Source: Splendidivirga corallicola (GTDB lineage Bacteria > Bacteroidota > Bacteroidia > Cytophagales > Cyclobacteriaceae). From it: a stretch of DNA of 64,000 nucleotides. The stretch is from contig JAUJEA010000001.1 in the NCBI GenBank assembly GCA_030442035.1, positions 1,023,559-1,087,558 on the forward strand, in the 5' to 3' direction. The translations under genes and the position numbers were made by a program. Every line of letters begins with the position of its first letter. Positions within the stretch are counted from its first letter, which is position 1. The notes under the pieces were generated by a model. It saw only the letters and a program-made list of their open reading frames with translations, had not been told where the DNA came from and made no database searches. Below, in pieces: positions 7,556 to 17,700 of this stretch.

Positions 7556-10183
7556 ATGTCTAAAACACCATACAAAGCGATAAAGGAGCCCGCAGGATCA
7601 GGCATCAAAACCAAAGTGATGATTGGGTTTGGCTTAATCATTTTTGGTGTGTTGTTCATTGGTTATGTAGGCTATAATAGTTTTAATGCACTGGTAGATT
7701 CCGTAACTGTACTTTCCAGCCCTGATAAGAAAATTGTAGTATTGAATCAGGTGTTAAAAGACATTGCCGAAGCTGAAAATGCCAGTAGAGAATATCTTCT
7801 AACAAGGGATCCCGAAGTTTTAGAGAACTACTTTGTATTTACAGGTTCGGTTGAAAGGGGGGTTGATTCTCTTAAAACCTTGTCTGATGGAGATACACTA
7901 AGGCTCGAGAAAATAGATGCTATCTCCGGATTAATTCAAGACAAGTTTACCGGCAGTAAATCCTTTATGGAACTCAAGCGCAGCCAGGATAAAGTTGATT
8001 ATTATTCAAAGGCTATTAAGCAAATTGCTGCCAATCAGCGTACAATCGTTGATACAATTGCAACATCGGATTCGATTCCTGAAGAAGATCAATTAAAACA
8101 GGACAGTAGTCTATTTAAGCAAAAATTGGATTCGGCAATAAAAGAAAAGGAAAAAAAGAGATTCTTTGGATTTCTTGCCGGGAAAAAGAGACGAGAAAGA
8201 GATTCTATAGCTTTGGCACAAGCTCTTATAGATAAAATAAAAATACCAGACCAACCAAGGGAAAAGAGTTATGAAACTGTTGAGGAGCAAAGCGTCGAGT
8301 TAGAGACCATTGTTGAGATATTGGAGGAGATCAGACGAGATGCTTTTTTAGCACAAAGATTTGTCTCCCATAAAGAACTTGACCTTATTGCACAAAATTC
8401 CGAAGTTCTTGAGCAAATAAGAACTTTGATCAACGAATTGGAAAGGGAGGAAAGCCGCGCTTATAAAACAAATTATCAAAATGCTATTCGTACCGTTAAT
8501 CAGTCAATCTTCGTAATAATCATTGTCGGTTCGATTGGTACTTTCAGTGGATTGGTATTCCTGTATTTGATCCTTAGTGATATTGCAAGAAGAAATCACT
8601 TCAGAAATCTGTTGATCAACGCTCGGGAAAAAGCTGAAAATGAAAGCAAGGCAAAAGAAGATTTCCTGGCCAATATGAGCCATGAGATAAGGACTCCACT
8701 CAATGCAGTTTTGGGATTTTCGGAACAGCTCAATAAAACGCAACTTTCCGGTCAACAGAAAGAATATTTAGGTGCGGTCAGAAGTTCTTCTGAACATTTA
8801 TTGAATACTGTAAATGACATATTGGATTTTTCCAAAATACAGGCTAACAAGCTGATCATTGAAAACATTCCTTTTCGACTAACTGATGTTATCAGGGACG
8901 TACACAGGACCCTAAAACTCAAAGCATCTGAAAAAGGCATTGTATTAACTTATAGTTATGATGAGGATCTTGATCGATCACTTTTAGGAGATCCTTTCCG
9001 GCTCAAGCAAATACTATTAAATCTGGTCAACAACGGTATCAAATTTACTGAAAATGGTTTTGTTGAGGTGAGGGCTTATTTAACCTCGGAATCTAAGAAA
9101 CTCGTAAAGGCCAAAATTGATGTTAAAGACAGTGGCATGGGTATTTCCAAAGATAAAGTGAAGGAAATATTTGAGGGTTTTAAACAATCAGATAGTAGCA
9201 CAACAAGAAAATTTGGAGGATCAGGTTTGGGGCTTAGTATCAGCAGAAAACTCGCTCAGATGCTTAAAGGAACATTGGATGTGGAAAGTACGCTTGGCGA
9301 AGGTTCCACTTTTACACTGCTATTACCCTATGAAAAAATCACTGAACCAATTGAATCGAAGGCCAGTGAAAAACTTGAAATTAGTTCATTGGCTTCCGAA
9401 AATCTTCACTTTCTGATTGTGGATGATGACAATTTGAATATTCGTCTTTTATCAATCATTTTGGAAAAACTAGGCATCCATTTCGAACTTGCTTCCAATG
9501 GAAAAGAAGCAATCGAAAGAATCAAGGAAAAGGAATTTGATCTTATCATGACCGATATCCAGATGCCTGAAGTAAGTGGAACTGACCTGGCCAAATATGT
9601 AAGAGCGCAAGAAAATAAAAAAAGAGCTACCGTTCCAATAATAGCTTTAACTGCAAACGTAATGAGGGGTGATCTCAACCGTTATTTGGAGGCTGGCATT
9701 AATGATTATTTGTTAAAACCTTTCAAAGAAATTGATCTTTATAACAAAATAATTTCAACTCTTAAAATCGAGAGGTCAGCCAATGTAATATTGGCTGAAG
9801 AAAATCAAACGTCTGATAATATTGCCAATGGCCAGCCTTATGATCTGGAAGGGATACTTCAATTCACAGGAGCAAAAAATGGAATCATGATTGACATACT
9901 TAAATCTTTTATGGATAATGCGGAATTGGATATTGGCAAACTGAGATCACATCACAAAGAAAAGGATGTAAAAGGCATAAATGAAGTTGCTCATAAAATG
10001 TTGCCGTCATACCAGCATCTAAATGTAAAATCCGTTATACCCCAACTATTGCAACTCGAACAGATTAAGGATTTAAATGGTGAGGTTGAGAAAATAATAG
10101 ATCATATTGATCAAGAAAGTAAGATAGTTGCTGAGCTGTTGGAAAAAGAAATAAATGAAATTGAAGTAGAGAAAAACGAATAG
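7556..10183 (+). CDS. Hybrid sensor histidine kinase with receiver and Hpt domains
   Basis: 875 residues. A membrane helix at about 20-42, a mostly helical extracytoplasmic region to about 313 rich in charged residues, and a second helix at about 316-340. Then HisKA with the H-box NMSHEIRTP (His376), HATPase_c (N-box near LLNLVNNGIKF, G1 DSGMGIS, G2 GGSGLGLSISRKL), a receiver domain from about 620 (LIVDDDN) with phospho-acceptor Asp667 in MTDIQMP, and an Hpt-like tail with the candidate His813 in EVAHKML. Phosphate would pass His376 to Asp667 to His813 and then to a separate regulator. The convergent sigma-54 activator next door is the obvious candidate, by position. The sensory region matches no ligand-binding family I can name with certainty. 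Confidence 0.93.
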   Translation: MSKTPYKAIKEPAGSGIKTKVMIGFGLIIFGVLFIGYVGYNSFNALVDSVTVLSSPDKKIVVLNQVLKDIAEAENASREYLLTRDPEVLENYFVFTGSVERGVDSLKTLSDGDTLRLEKIDAISGLIQDKFTGSKSFMELKRSQDKVDYYSKAIKQIAANQRTIVDTIATSDSIPEEDQLKQDSSLFKQKLDSAIKEKEKKRFFGFLAGKKRRERDSIALAQALIDKIKIPDQPREKSYETVEEQSVELETIVEILEEIRRDAFLAQRFVSHKELDLIAQNSEVLEQIRTLINELEREESRAYKTNYQNAIRTVNQSIFVIIIVGSIGTFSGLVFLYLILSDIARRNHFRNLLINAREKAENESKAKEDFLANMSHEIRTPLNAVLGFSEQLNKTQLSGQQKEYLGAVRSSSEHLLNTVNDILDFSKIQANKLIIENIPFRLTDVIRDVHRTLKLKASEKGIVLTYSYDEDLDRSLLGDPFRLKQILLNLVNNGIKFTENGFVEVRAYLTSESKKLVKAKIDVKDSGMGISKDKVKEIFEGFKQSDSSTTRKFGGSGLGLSISRKLAQMLKGTLDVESTLGEGSTFTLLLPYEKITEPIESKASEKLEISSLASENLHFLIVDDDNLNIRLLSIILEKLGIHFELASNGKEAIERIKEKEFDLIMTDIQMPEVSGTDLAKYVRAQENKKRATVPIIALTANVMRGDLNRYLEAGINDYLLKPFKEIDLYNKIISTLKIERSANVILAEENQTSDNIANGQPYDLEGILQFTGAKNGIMIDILKSFMDNAELDIGKLRSHHKEKDVKGINEVAHKMLPSYQHLNVKSVIPQLLQLEQIKDLNGEVEKIIDHIDQESKIVAELLEKEINEIEVEKNE

Positions 10184-10256
10184 CCAGAAAATTCTCTTTT
10201 GATGAGTCTTTACGCTGAAATCAAATACAAACGAAACTAAACCTTGGACCAGCCAA

Positions 10257-11630
10257 TCAGGCTTCTATATCATATTGCTTTAATTTGTTGTAGAGTGTTT
10301 TTCTATCAATATTAAGAATTCTTGCAGCCTTAGATTTGTTGTATTTGACCTGCTCCAAGGTTCTGAGGATCATTTCTTTTTCCTTCTTTTCTGTTACTTC
10401 ACGCAGTGCCTTTCCATCTGTTTCCGTATCATCTGTTCCCAAGTCATGATCTGTGCTCGGAAATTTTATCTCATCCGGCAGGTTTTCAGAAGTCAGTAAA
10501 TCACTTTGTTCCAGAAGTACGGATCTTTTCACCACATTTTTCAATTCCCGAATATTGCCGGGCCAACTGTAGTTATTGAACTTATCAATCACATCATGTT
10601 CTATAGTCTGTATATTTCTTTCCAGCTCCTTATTGGAAACTTCAAGAAAATGATTGGCAAAAATTGATATATCTCCTTTTCTTTCTCTTAGAGGAGGCAC
10701 CTTTATTTGAAACTCGTTGATCCTATGATAAAGATCCTCTCTAAAATCACCTCGATTGACTGCTTTTTGAAGATCCTCATTTGTAGCTGCAATGAGCCTT
10801 ACATTAACCTCAATATCTGTATTACCACCAACTTTACGTATTTTCTTTTCTTGAGTAGCTCTTAATAGTTTTACCTGGATTTCATATGACAGATTACCGA
10901 TCTCATCGAGGAAAAGCGTTCCACCGTTAGCCACCTCGAATTGTCCTTTTTTATCTGTCACAGCCCCTGTAAAAGACCCTTTAATATGTCCGAACAACTC
11001 GCTTGCTGCTAACTCATCTGATAATGCACCACAATCAATTGCAACAAACGGCCGATCCTTTCGCTTACTCTTTTCATGTATTAGTCGCGAAACATATTCT
11101 TTTCCAGTACCACTTTCTCCATGAATTAAGATTGACATATTGGTAGGGGCTACCAGCTCAATATGTTGATGTATTTTTTTGAATCGCTCACTGTTTCCTT
11201 TTATAAATTGAAAACCCTTAACATCCTTCTTTGAAATTTCTCCACCATCCGATTGTATTTTCTTATCTTCAGCGGAATCCAATGCATTATTTATAGCCGC
11301 CAACACCTCATCGGCATTGATCGGTTTGGTTACATATTCATATGCTCCCATTTTAATGGCATTAACAGCAGTTCGAATGTTGGCATAGCTGGTCATTAAG
11401 ATAACCGGGGTTTTCGGAATAATTCCTTTGATATCTTTCAAAAGATCCAGGCCATTTTTATCCGGCAATCTAAAATCCGTAAGAATAATGTCGAAAGGTT
11501 CTTGTTTAACAATTTTTATACTTTCCCTCGCATTATGTACTTCTTTCGTTTCAAAACTATTTTTGTTAAGAAAACTTTTGAGCATTAAGCAAAAGGTAGG
11601 ATCATCATCAATTATCAATACTTTTGGCAT
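10257..11630 (-). CDS. Sigma-54-dependent response regulator, NtrC family
   Basis: 457 residues in the order receiver, AAA+ activator, Fis-type HTH. The receiver has the acidic pocket DDD at 8-10, phospho-acceptor Asp52, Thr80 and Lys102. The AAA+ domain shows Walker A GESGTGKE, a sigma-54 contact loop of the form GSFTGA in place of the usual GAFTGA, Walker B LFLDEIGNL, and an arginine-finger region before LRERKGDIS. The C-terminal helix-turn-helix ends in NKSKAARILNIDRKTLYNKL. It activates RNA polymerase carrying RpoN once phosphorylated. It is tail-to-tail with the hybrid kinase at 7556, 73 bp apart, consistent with a phosphorelay pair. Confidence 0.93.
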   Translation of the reverse strand: MPKVLIIDDDPTFCLMLKSFLNKNSFETKEVHNARESIKIVKQEPFDIILTDFRLPDKNGLDLLKDIKGIIPKTPVILMTSYANIRTAVNAIKMGAYEYVTKPINADEVLAAINNALDSAEDKKIQSDGGEISKKDVKGFQFIKGNSERFKKIHQHIELVAPTNMSILIHGESGTGKEYVSRLIHEKSKRKDRPFVAIDCGALSDELAASELFGHIKGSFTGAVTDKKGQFEVANGGTLFLDEIGNLSYEIQVKLLRATQEKKIRKVGGNTDIEVNVRLIAATNEDLQKAVNRGDFREDLYHRINEFQIKVPPLRERKGDISIFANHFLEVSNKELERNIQTIEHDVIDKFNNYSWPGNIRELKNVVKRSVLLEQSDLLTSENLPDEIKFPSTDHDLGTDDTETDGKALREVTEKKEKEMILRTLEQVKYNKSKAARILNIDRKTLYNKLKQYDIEA

Positions 11631-11689
11631 AAATCCACAAATGGTAAAATGGTTTGTCTAACTAATCGGAAATATAAATTTAACCAGAA

Positions 11690-11989
11690 ATGTTCAAATC
11701 ATTTAATGATCAAATAAAAAAGAAAAAACCCTCCATGATTGGAGGGTCCCCAGACGTTTTGGTTGATTATGAACTTGTAATTAATGGTTGGATTGAAAAA
11801 GATCCTATTTTAACAGCTCTCCTGATCCAATATAAAATAACTTATCCCAAATTATTTGAATCAAGATTTCAATTTCCTTACTCCCTAATCCCTTGCTGCA
11901 CACTCATTAAAGAAACTTCTGTAAGCTTTGAAAACTTCTATATTGACTATTATGACAATTTTCGAAGTATATATAATTCAAAAAACTAA
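11690..11989 (+). CDS. Doubtful small hypothetical ORF
   Basis: A 99-residue open frame of low complexity at the N-terminus (KKKK) and no recognised family, no signal peptide and no membrane helix. Its codons 13-20 lie on a strong hairpin that reads as a minus-strand terminator. It could be a real orphan gene, or chance in an A/T-rich stretch. I list it only because nothing else explains the interval. Confidence 0.2.
   Translation: MFKSFNDQIKKKKPSMIGGSPDVLVDYELVINGWIEKDPILTALLIQYKITYPKLFESRFQFPYSLIPCCTLIKETSVSFENFYIDYYDNFRSIYNSKN
11723..11747 (-). terminator. Strong minus-strand hairpin terminator without a visible gene in front of it
   Basis: Read on the minus strand, ACCCTCC pairs with GGAGGGT around a 6-nt loop and is followed by six T, then C and more T. 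It lies upstream of the sigma-54 regulator gene on that gene's own strand, so it would end a transcript coming from the right, where no minus-strand gene is recognisable. On the plus strand no T tract follows. Confidence 0.6.
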
Positions 11990-12468
11990 TCACTTCTTTC
12001 TAACTTCGTTAACGGCTTCCTCAAACTTGTCAGTAGTGAAATAATAAATAATAACAACGCAAATATTAATTTTCACAATTTAACCGGATCAAGTTAATCA
12101 CCGTTGCCTTCTTTAAGGTAAAAACTGTGCCAAATAACCATAAAAAATGTTAAATATTGATTTACAGAAACTTATAAATGTCCAATTTTTTTTTATGTAT
12201 TTGTCCTCATAAAAAAATGATGGATATTTACGCACATTGTGGAAAAAATCCCCAAAGTGTTACAAGCATTGAGATTTGGACTTCTCATAGAGATTCTCTT
12301 ATATGATCAATTCAATAGGTTTAAAAAAAGGTGCAGAGAAAATATTTATTTCGGCTATAAATTAAGCGTTCCTATATACAGACTTTATGTTGAGGTCATT
12401 TTTTTCTAACAGCAAAAAATATAAATTTGTACGGTTTTAAAATTGAACACACAAAACGAATTTAATAT
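11990..12468. other. Intergenic region before lpdA
   Basis: 479 bp, strongly A/T-rich with several A and T runs. No coding potential or RNA gene seen. The only recognisable element is the -7 box listed for lpdA. Confidence 0.6.
12422..12429 (+). promoter_or_regulatory. Candidate -7 element for lpdA
   Basis: TAAATTTG matches the Bacteroidota TAnnTTTG box and lies 39 bp before the lpdA start codon. No clear TTTG -33 box at the usual spacing. Confidence 0.45.
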
Positions 12469-13863
12469 ATGTCAGGGAAATATGATTTAATTGTTATTGG
12501 AAGTGGGCCTGGAGGTTATGTGGCTGCCATTCGAGCATCTCAATTGGGTATGAAGGTAGGAGTTGTTGAGAAAGCTGAAATTGGGGGAATTTGTTTGAAT
12601 TGGGGATGTATCCCTACCAAAGCATTGTTAAAAAGTGCTCAGGTCTTCGAATACATAAATCATGCGAAAGATTATGGTGTTGAGGTAAATGGAGCCTCAG
12701 TCAATTTCACGGATGTCGTAAAAAGAAGCAGAGAGGTGGCCGCTGGAATGAGCAAGGGGATACAATTTTTGATCAAGAAAAATAAAATTGACCATATTGC
12801 CGGTTTTGGCAAGTTGAAAGCCAACAAAACAGTTGAGGTCACGGATGACAAAGGAAATAAAACCGATTATACTGCAAATCATATTATTGTTGCCACCGGA
12901 GGAAGATCAAGAGAGCTTCCAAACCTGCCAATAGATGGTAAAAAAATTATTGGATACAGACAGGCAATGTCTTTGGACAAACAACCTTCCAAAATGGTTG
13001 TAGTAGGGTCCGGTGCTATTGGTGTCGAATTCGCTTATTTCTACAATGCTATCGGCACTGATGTAACCATAGTAGAATTCATGCCCAACATAGTACCTGT
13101 TGAAGACGAAGAGGTTTCAAAGCAACTTAGCAGATCTTTTAAGAAATCCGGGATTAAGATCATGACCAGCTCTGAAGTCACAAGTGTAAACACTAAAGGC
13201 AAGGGGTGCAAAGTAACAGTTAAAACAAAAAAAGGAGAGGAAGTCATTGATTGTGATATGGTACTCTCTGCTGTTGGTATCTCTACAAACTTAGAAGGAA
13301 TTGGATTGGAAGATGTTGGTGTTGCTACTGATAAGGGAAAAGTGCTGGTTGATGATTATTACAAAACCAATATTCCAGGTATTTATGCTATTGGTGATAT
13401 TGTGCACGGTCCGGCGTTGGCGCATGTTGCTTCGGCTGAGGGAATTATATGCGTAGAGAAAATTGCCGGTAAAGACCCCGAGCCATTGGACTATAATAAT
13501 GTTCCCGGATGTACTTATTGCCAACCCGAAATCGCCTCTGTTGGATATACCGAACAAGCTGCAAAAGATGCTGGATATGAGATTAAAGTAGGTAAATTTC
13601 CTTTTTCAGCTTCCGGAAAAGCGAGTGCTGCAGGGGCTAAGGAAGGTTTCGTAAAAGTGATTTATGATGCCAAATATGGGGAGTGGCTGGGAGCACATAT
13701 GATCGGAGCCAATGTTACTGAAATGATTGCGGAAGTAGTAGCTGCCCGTAAACTAGAGACAACAGGACATGAAATTATTAAATCAGTACATCCTCATCCA
13801 ACCATGTCCGAAGCTGTGATGGAAGCTACAGCTGCAGCTTACGATGAGATAATACATTTATAG
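12469..13863 (+). CDS. lpdA: Dihydrolipoyl dehydrogenase
   Basis: 464 residues, the FAD-dependent E3 component that reoxidises dihydrolipoamide in pyruvate, 2-oxoglutarate or branched-chain 2-oxoacid dehydrogenases and in glycine cleavage. Seen: FAD-binding GSGPGGYVAA at the N-terminus, the redox-active disulfide in GGICLNWGCIPTKAL, NAD-binding GSGAIGVEFA, the second FAD motif IYAIGDI, and the C-terminal catalytic HPHPTMSEA. Full family length. It is monocistronic here, bounded by a -7 box and a strong terminator, so it may serve several complexes; no E1 or E2 gene is in the window. Confidence 0.95.
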   Translation: MSGKYDLIVIGSGPGGYVAAIRASQLGMKVGVVEKAEIGGICLNWGCIPTKALLKSAQVFEYINHAKDYGVEVNGASVNFTDVVKRSREVAAGMSKGIQFLIKKNKIDHIAGFGKLKANKTVEVTDDKGNKTDYTANHIIVATGGRSRELPNLPIDGKKIIGYRQAMSLDKQPSKMVVVGSGAIGVEFAYFYNAIGTDVTIVEFMPNIVPVEDEEVSKQLSRSFKKSGIKIMTSSEVTSVNTKGKGCKVTVKTKKGEEVIDCDMVLSAVGISTNLEGIGLEDVGVATDKGKVLVDDYYKTNIPGIYAIGDIVHGPALAHVASAEGIICVEKIAGKDPEPLDYNNVPGCTYCQPEIASVGYTEQAAKDAGYEIKVGKFPFSASGKASAAGAKEGFVKVIYDAKYGEWLGAHMIGANVTEMIAEVVAARKLETTGHEIIKSVHPHPTMSEAVMEATAAAYDEIIHL

Positions 13864-13883
13864 AAACAAAATTTTGCTAAAAT

Positions 13884-13923
13884 AAAAAATCCCATTGATC
13901 TATGACCAATGGGATTTTTTATT
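13884..13923. terminator. Bidirectional terminator after lpdA
   Basis: AAAAAATCCCATTG pairs with CAATGGGATTTTTT around a 9-nt loop. A and T tracts on both sides let it serve lpdA on the plus strand and the zinc-ribbon gene on the minus strand. Confidence 0.9.
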
Positions 13924-13935
13924 TTTAACACTTGA

Positions 13936-14391
13936 TTATCTCAAGAGACGTTGCCCTGCCTCCATGACAGCATAGCTTTTTGCCTCCTTAAATTGATCGT
14001 CTTCCATGTTTTCATCAGCCTTGCCACATGAAGGTGGCGTAAAGCTTCCTTCTGAAGACCACCACTCTGAAGCATGTTGCTTTGTTTGCTCTTTATCCAC
14101 ATCGAATAACTCAAGACATGTGTCGCAAATTATCCAAGGTTTCTCTCTTTTACTGTGTTTCTCGAAGATAAGGTGTCTCATCTTCGTTGCCGTCTTGTCC
14201 TGGCTTTCAAAATGAGCCTTTGTATAAGCCAGCGTCTCCGGTTCAACCATCAGTTTGTCCCAGAATTTTTTTGAAACCACTATTTGAGAAGAGGTGAGAA
14301 CATGCCCATCTGAGTACTCCATACGAGATTTACAAACCGTACATTGGGCAGATGGTTTTTTCTTCTTTTTGAACAGGTTAAATAGCGCCAT
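13936..14391 (-). CDS. Small hypothetical protein with two CxxC pairs
   Basis: 151 residues, start at ATG followed by a basic stretch (LFKKKKK). Two CxxC pairs, Cys17/Cys20 and Cys89/Cys92, are placed to bind one zinc ion. The segment between is helical and charged. I do not recognise a named family. No signal peptide, so probably cytoplasmic. It ends against the bidirectional terminator shared with lpdA. A role in protein or nucleic-acid binding is possible but nothing in the context supports one. Confidence 0.6.
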   Translation of the reverse strand: MALFNLFKKKKKPSAQCTVCKSRMEYSDGHVLTSSQIVVSKKFWDKLMVEPETLAYTKAHFESQDKTATKMRHLIFEKHSKREKPWIICDTCLELFDVDKEQTKQHASEWWSSEGSFTPPSCGKADENMEDDQFKEAKSYAVMEAGQRLLR

Positions 14392-14770
14392 ACGTTGTTG
14401 TTATAATTTTAAGAATTTGACCTTTAATACATTTTACCAAAGTAAAATTAAGCCAAAAGTAAGGAAATATTTTTTAATTCTATTGTTTTTCTTTTCATCA
14501 ACTATCCCATTATACAAGACAGACATTATCGAAAAACGTTGCATTTACAATTTTAAAATGTTCTTTCATTCCTACAAAATCTTTTCATTTACCCCGTTTT
14601 TTACGGTATAAATTCCTGTAAAGCAAAATATGCCGAATGGCAGTTTAAGCTCACTCCAACCACTGAAGAAATTTATTATTGATAATCTAGCCTCTGTAAG
14701 TTTCGACATCATTTATTCAAAATACTAACAATACGAAAAAGTAAATTTGTTCTGACCAAAAAAGCGTGTC
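14392..14770. other. Intergenic region before the TPR protein
   Basis: 379 bp of A/T-rich sequence between divergent genes. Nothing coding or structured stands out except the -7 box at 14742-14749. Confidence 0.6.
14742..14749 (+). promoter_or_regulatory. Candidate -7 element of the TPR protein gene
   Basis: TAAATTTG fits TAnnTTTG, 21 bp before the start codon, which would give a very short leader. The -33 region is not convincing. Confidence 0.45.
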
Positions 14771-17700
14771 ATGAAGGAAAAAGCCATAATTTACTTCTTA
14801 TTGATTGTTGTGTCTTCAATCACCGCCCTGGCCCAGAACAATATAAAGCAGAATGAAAGAGCCATCTTTCTGATTCAGACTTTTAATGATCAGGGAAATA
14901 AAATGAACTCAGCCACCGGATTCTTCATTGATGCAGAGGGAACAGGAATAACTCAAAGTGAAGTTTTTGTAAACGCTGCCAGCGCCAGGGTAATTACGAT
15001 TGACAGTACGATTCACAATATTGTCAAGATAACCGGTGAAAACAGCGTTACCAACATTGTACAATTTACCATTGATAACACTACCAAAACAGTACCCTAT
15101 CTAAAAGTTTCAGAATCAGTTTCCAAAAAAGGAGGCAAATCAACCATCATATCAGCGGAAGGAATTCAAAAGAACGTTTCACAGGAAGTAACCATTTCAA
15201 ATAGTACATCTATAGATCGTTATGGCAGTTTGATTGAAGTGGCCTCATCAATCAAAAAAATGCAAAAAGGAGCGCCATTATTGGATAATCAAGGTGCCGT
15301 TGTAGGAATAACTACCGGTAATTTTAATGGTAAACCAAACAATTCCTTTGTAATTGATGGTAAACTGATCAAAAAATTAAATCCGGGAAACCGAAATTTC
15401 AAAGATTGGGTCAAAAAGCATCAGCCAAACCATGCTTATTTAAAAGGCTTAATAGCTTACAATGCTGAACAATATGATGTGGCCCGTTCTTCATTTACCA
15501 AGGCTAAAAGTCTTTTCAAAAAAGACCATCAACTATGGTTTTTGTCAGCCCAAACAAATCTTGCTCTTAATAAAAAAACGGATGCCAAACAGGATTTGGA
15601 TCAATTAATATCCCTAAAAGAAAATCATAAGGAAGCCCTTTCATTGCGTGGGCAGATTTACTATGAGTTGAAGCAATACGATAGATCATTAGAAGATCTA
15701 AATAAAGCCGTGCAATTAAAATTACGTAGTGCGGGTGTTTTTAATTTTAGAGGTAAATCGAAATACATGCTCAAAGATTTCGAGGGAGCCACGACGGATC
15801 TGGAAAAAGCGGTTGAGCTGGGGGTGAAGGAAGCCGAGACCTTCTATTTACTGGGGAATTCCAGATTCAGATCTGACAAATTTGAAGCTGCAATTAAAGA
15901 TTATCAAAGCGCTATTGCCGGTGGTTTGGAAAATGAAACAATATTTAACAACCTGGGGAAAGCACATTACAATTTGAAGGATTATCAAAATGCCCTGGCT
16001 AATTACGATCGTGCTATCTCTTTGAAAAGTGATTACAGAAAAGCATTTGCCAACAGGGGTGAAACAAAAAAAGCCCTGGAAGATTGGGATGGTGTAATCC
16101 AGGATTATAGTAAAGCCATAGCATTGGGTTATAAGGATAAGCAAGCCTATGCAGATCTGGCATTTGCACAATACCAAAAAGGAGATCATCAAAAGATTGT
16201 TGAAGCCTATGATAAAGCGATAAGAAATGGCATTGAAAACGTGGAAGCTTTTTTACATCGGGGAACAAGCAAATTCCATCTTGAAGATTTCAAAGGAGCC
16301 ATAACCGATTTGAAAACTGTCCTTCAAAAAGGAGGAGAAAATAAAGAAGTTTATACAATGTTGGGTATCTCCAGCTTTAAAGTGAACGACTATAGTGGAA
16401 CAATCAAGGCACTTGATAAGGCTGTGGAAAATGGAGCTCAAAGTTTAGAAATATTTGAAAGCAAAGGGCTTTCAAATTATGAATTAAAGCAATATGAAGA
16501 TGCTAGCGATGATCTGACCAAAGCCGTCTCATTAGGCTCAAAGAATGCGAAGGTTCATTATTATTTAGGGAATAATCTGTTTCGTCAGAAGGAATATCAG
16601 GGTGCTATCGATGTTTATAATGTAGCGGTTGATTTAGGGCTTAAAAATGAAATTATATTTAACAATCGAGGAAAAGCCAAATTTCTCAGGGAAGATTTCG
16701 ACGGAGCACTAAACGATTATGATGAAGCCATGAAGTTGAAAAATGATTATGGAAAGGCTTATGGAAACCGAGGGCTCTTGAAATTCGGAAAGGAAGATTA
16801 TGACGGAAGCATTGAAGATCTGAATAAGGCAATCACATTAGGTGAAAATAATAAAGACATCTATCAACATCTTGGTTCTTCTTATTTCAAAAAGAAGCAA
16901 TATGAAGATGCAATTGCAAATCTCAGCAAGGCGATTGAGTCCGGAGCAAAGGAAAATATGGCATTCTCAGAAAGAGGGAGAGCTCACTTTTATCTAAAGA
17001 ATTATAATGAATGTATTGCCGATCTCAGCAAGGTAGTTAAGGGAGGAAAGGCAATTGCTGAAGATTATTATTGCCTGGGAAATTCAAAACATGAGGTTCA
17101 GGATATTCAGGGCACTATAACCAACCTGGCAAAATCTGCTGAACTCGGGAAGGAAGACGCTTTATTATATTTTAACCTGGGAGATGCCAAATATCAATCA
17201 AAAAATTATCGCGGTGCCCTGAACGATTTAACAAAGGGGATTTCCATGGATGGTTCTTCTGTTCAATCTTATGGCTTAAGAGGCAATTGTAATTTCAGGT
17301 TAAAAGATTATCAGGCAGCCATAAGTGATTACAACAAAGCCATCGAGCTTGGCAGTAAGGAGGCTTTGATATACAACAATCGTGGTAAAGCAAAACAACT
17401 GATGGAAAACTTTGAGGAAGCCATTAAAGATTACGATGAAGCGCTTAACATTGATCCTTCCTTTGCAAAAGCCTATGAGAACAGAGGTGTCTCAAAATAC
17501 ATGCTTAAGGATTACAAAAGTTGTATCAGCGATTTTTCCGAAGCCGAAAAAATGGGTGATTTTGATAAGAAAATTTTATTCTATAAAGGGCAGGCACATT
17601 ATCATCTTGAAGATTTTGCGCTGGCAGTAAGGTACTATTCGGAAGCCGAAAATGCAGGCACAAAAAATAAAGAATTACTTTTCAACAGGGCAAAAAGTTA

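Noticed and set aside
14294-14611. 105-codon plus-strand frame
   Set aside because: Overlaps the zinc-ribbon gene in antisense, then runs into A/T-rich DNA; no family features.
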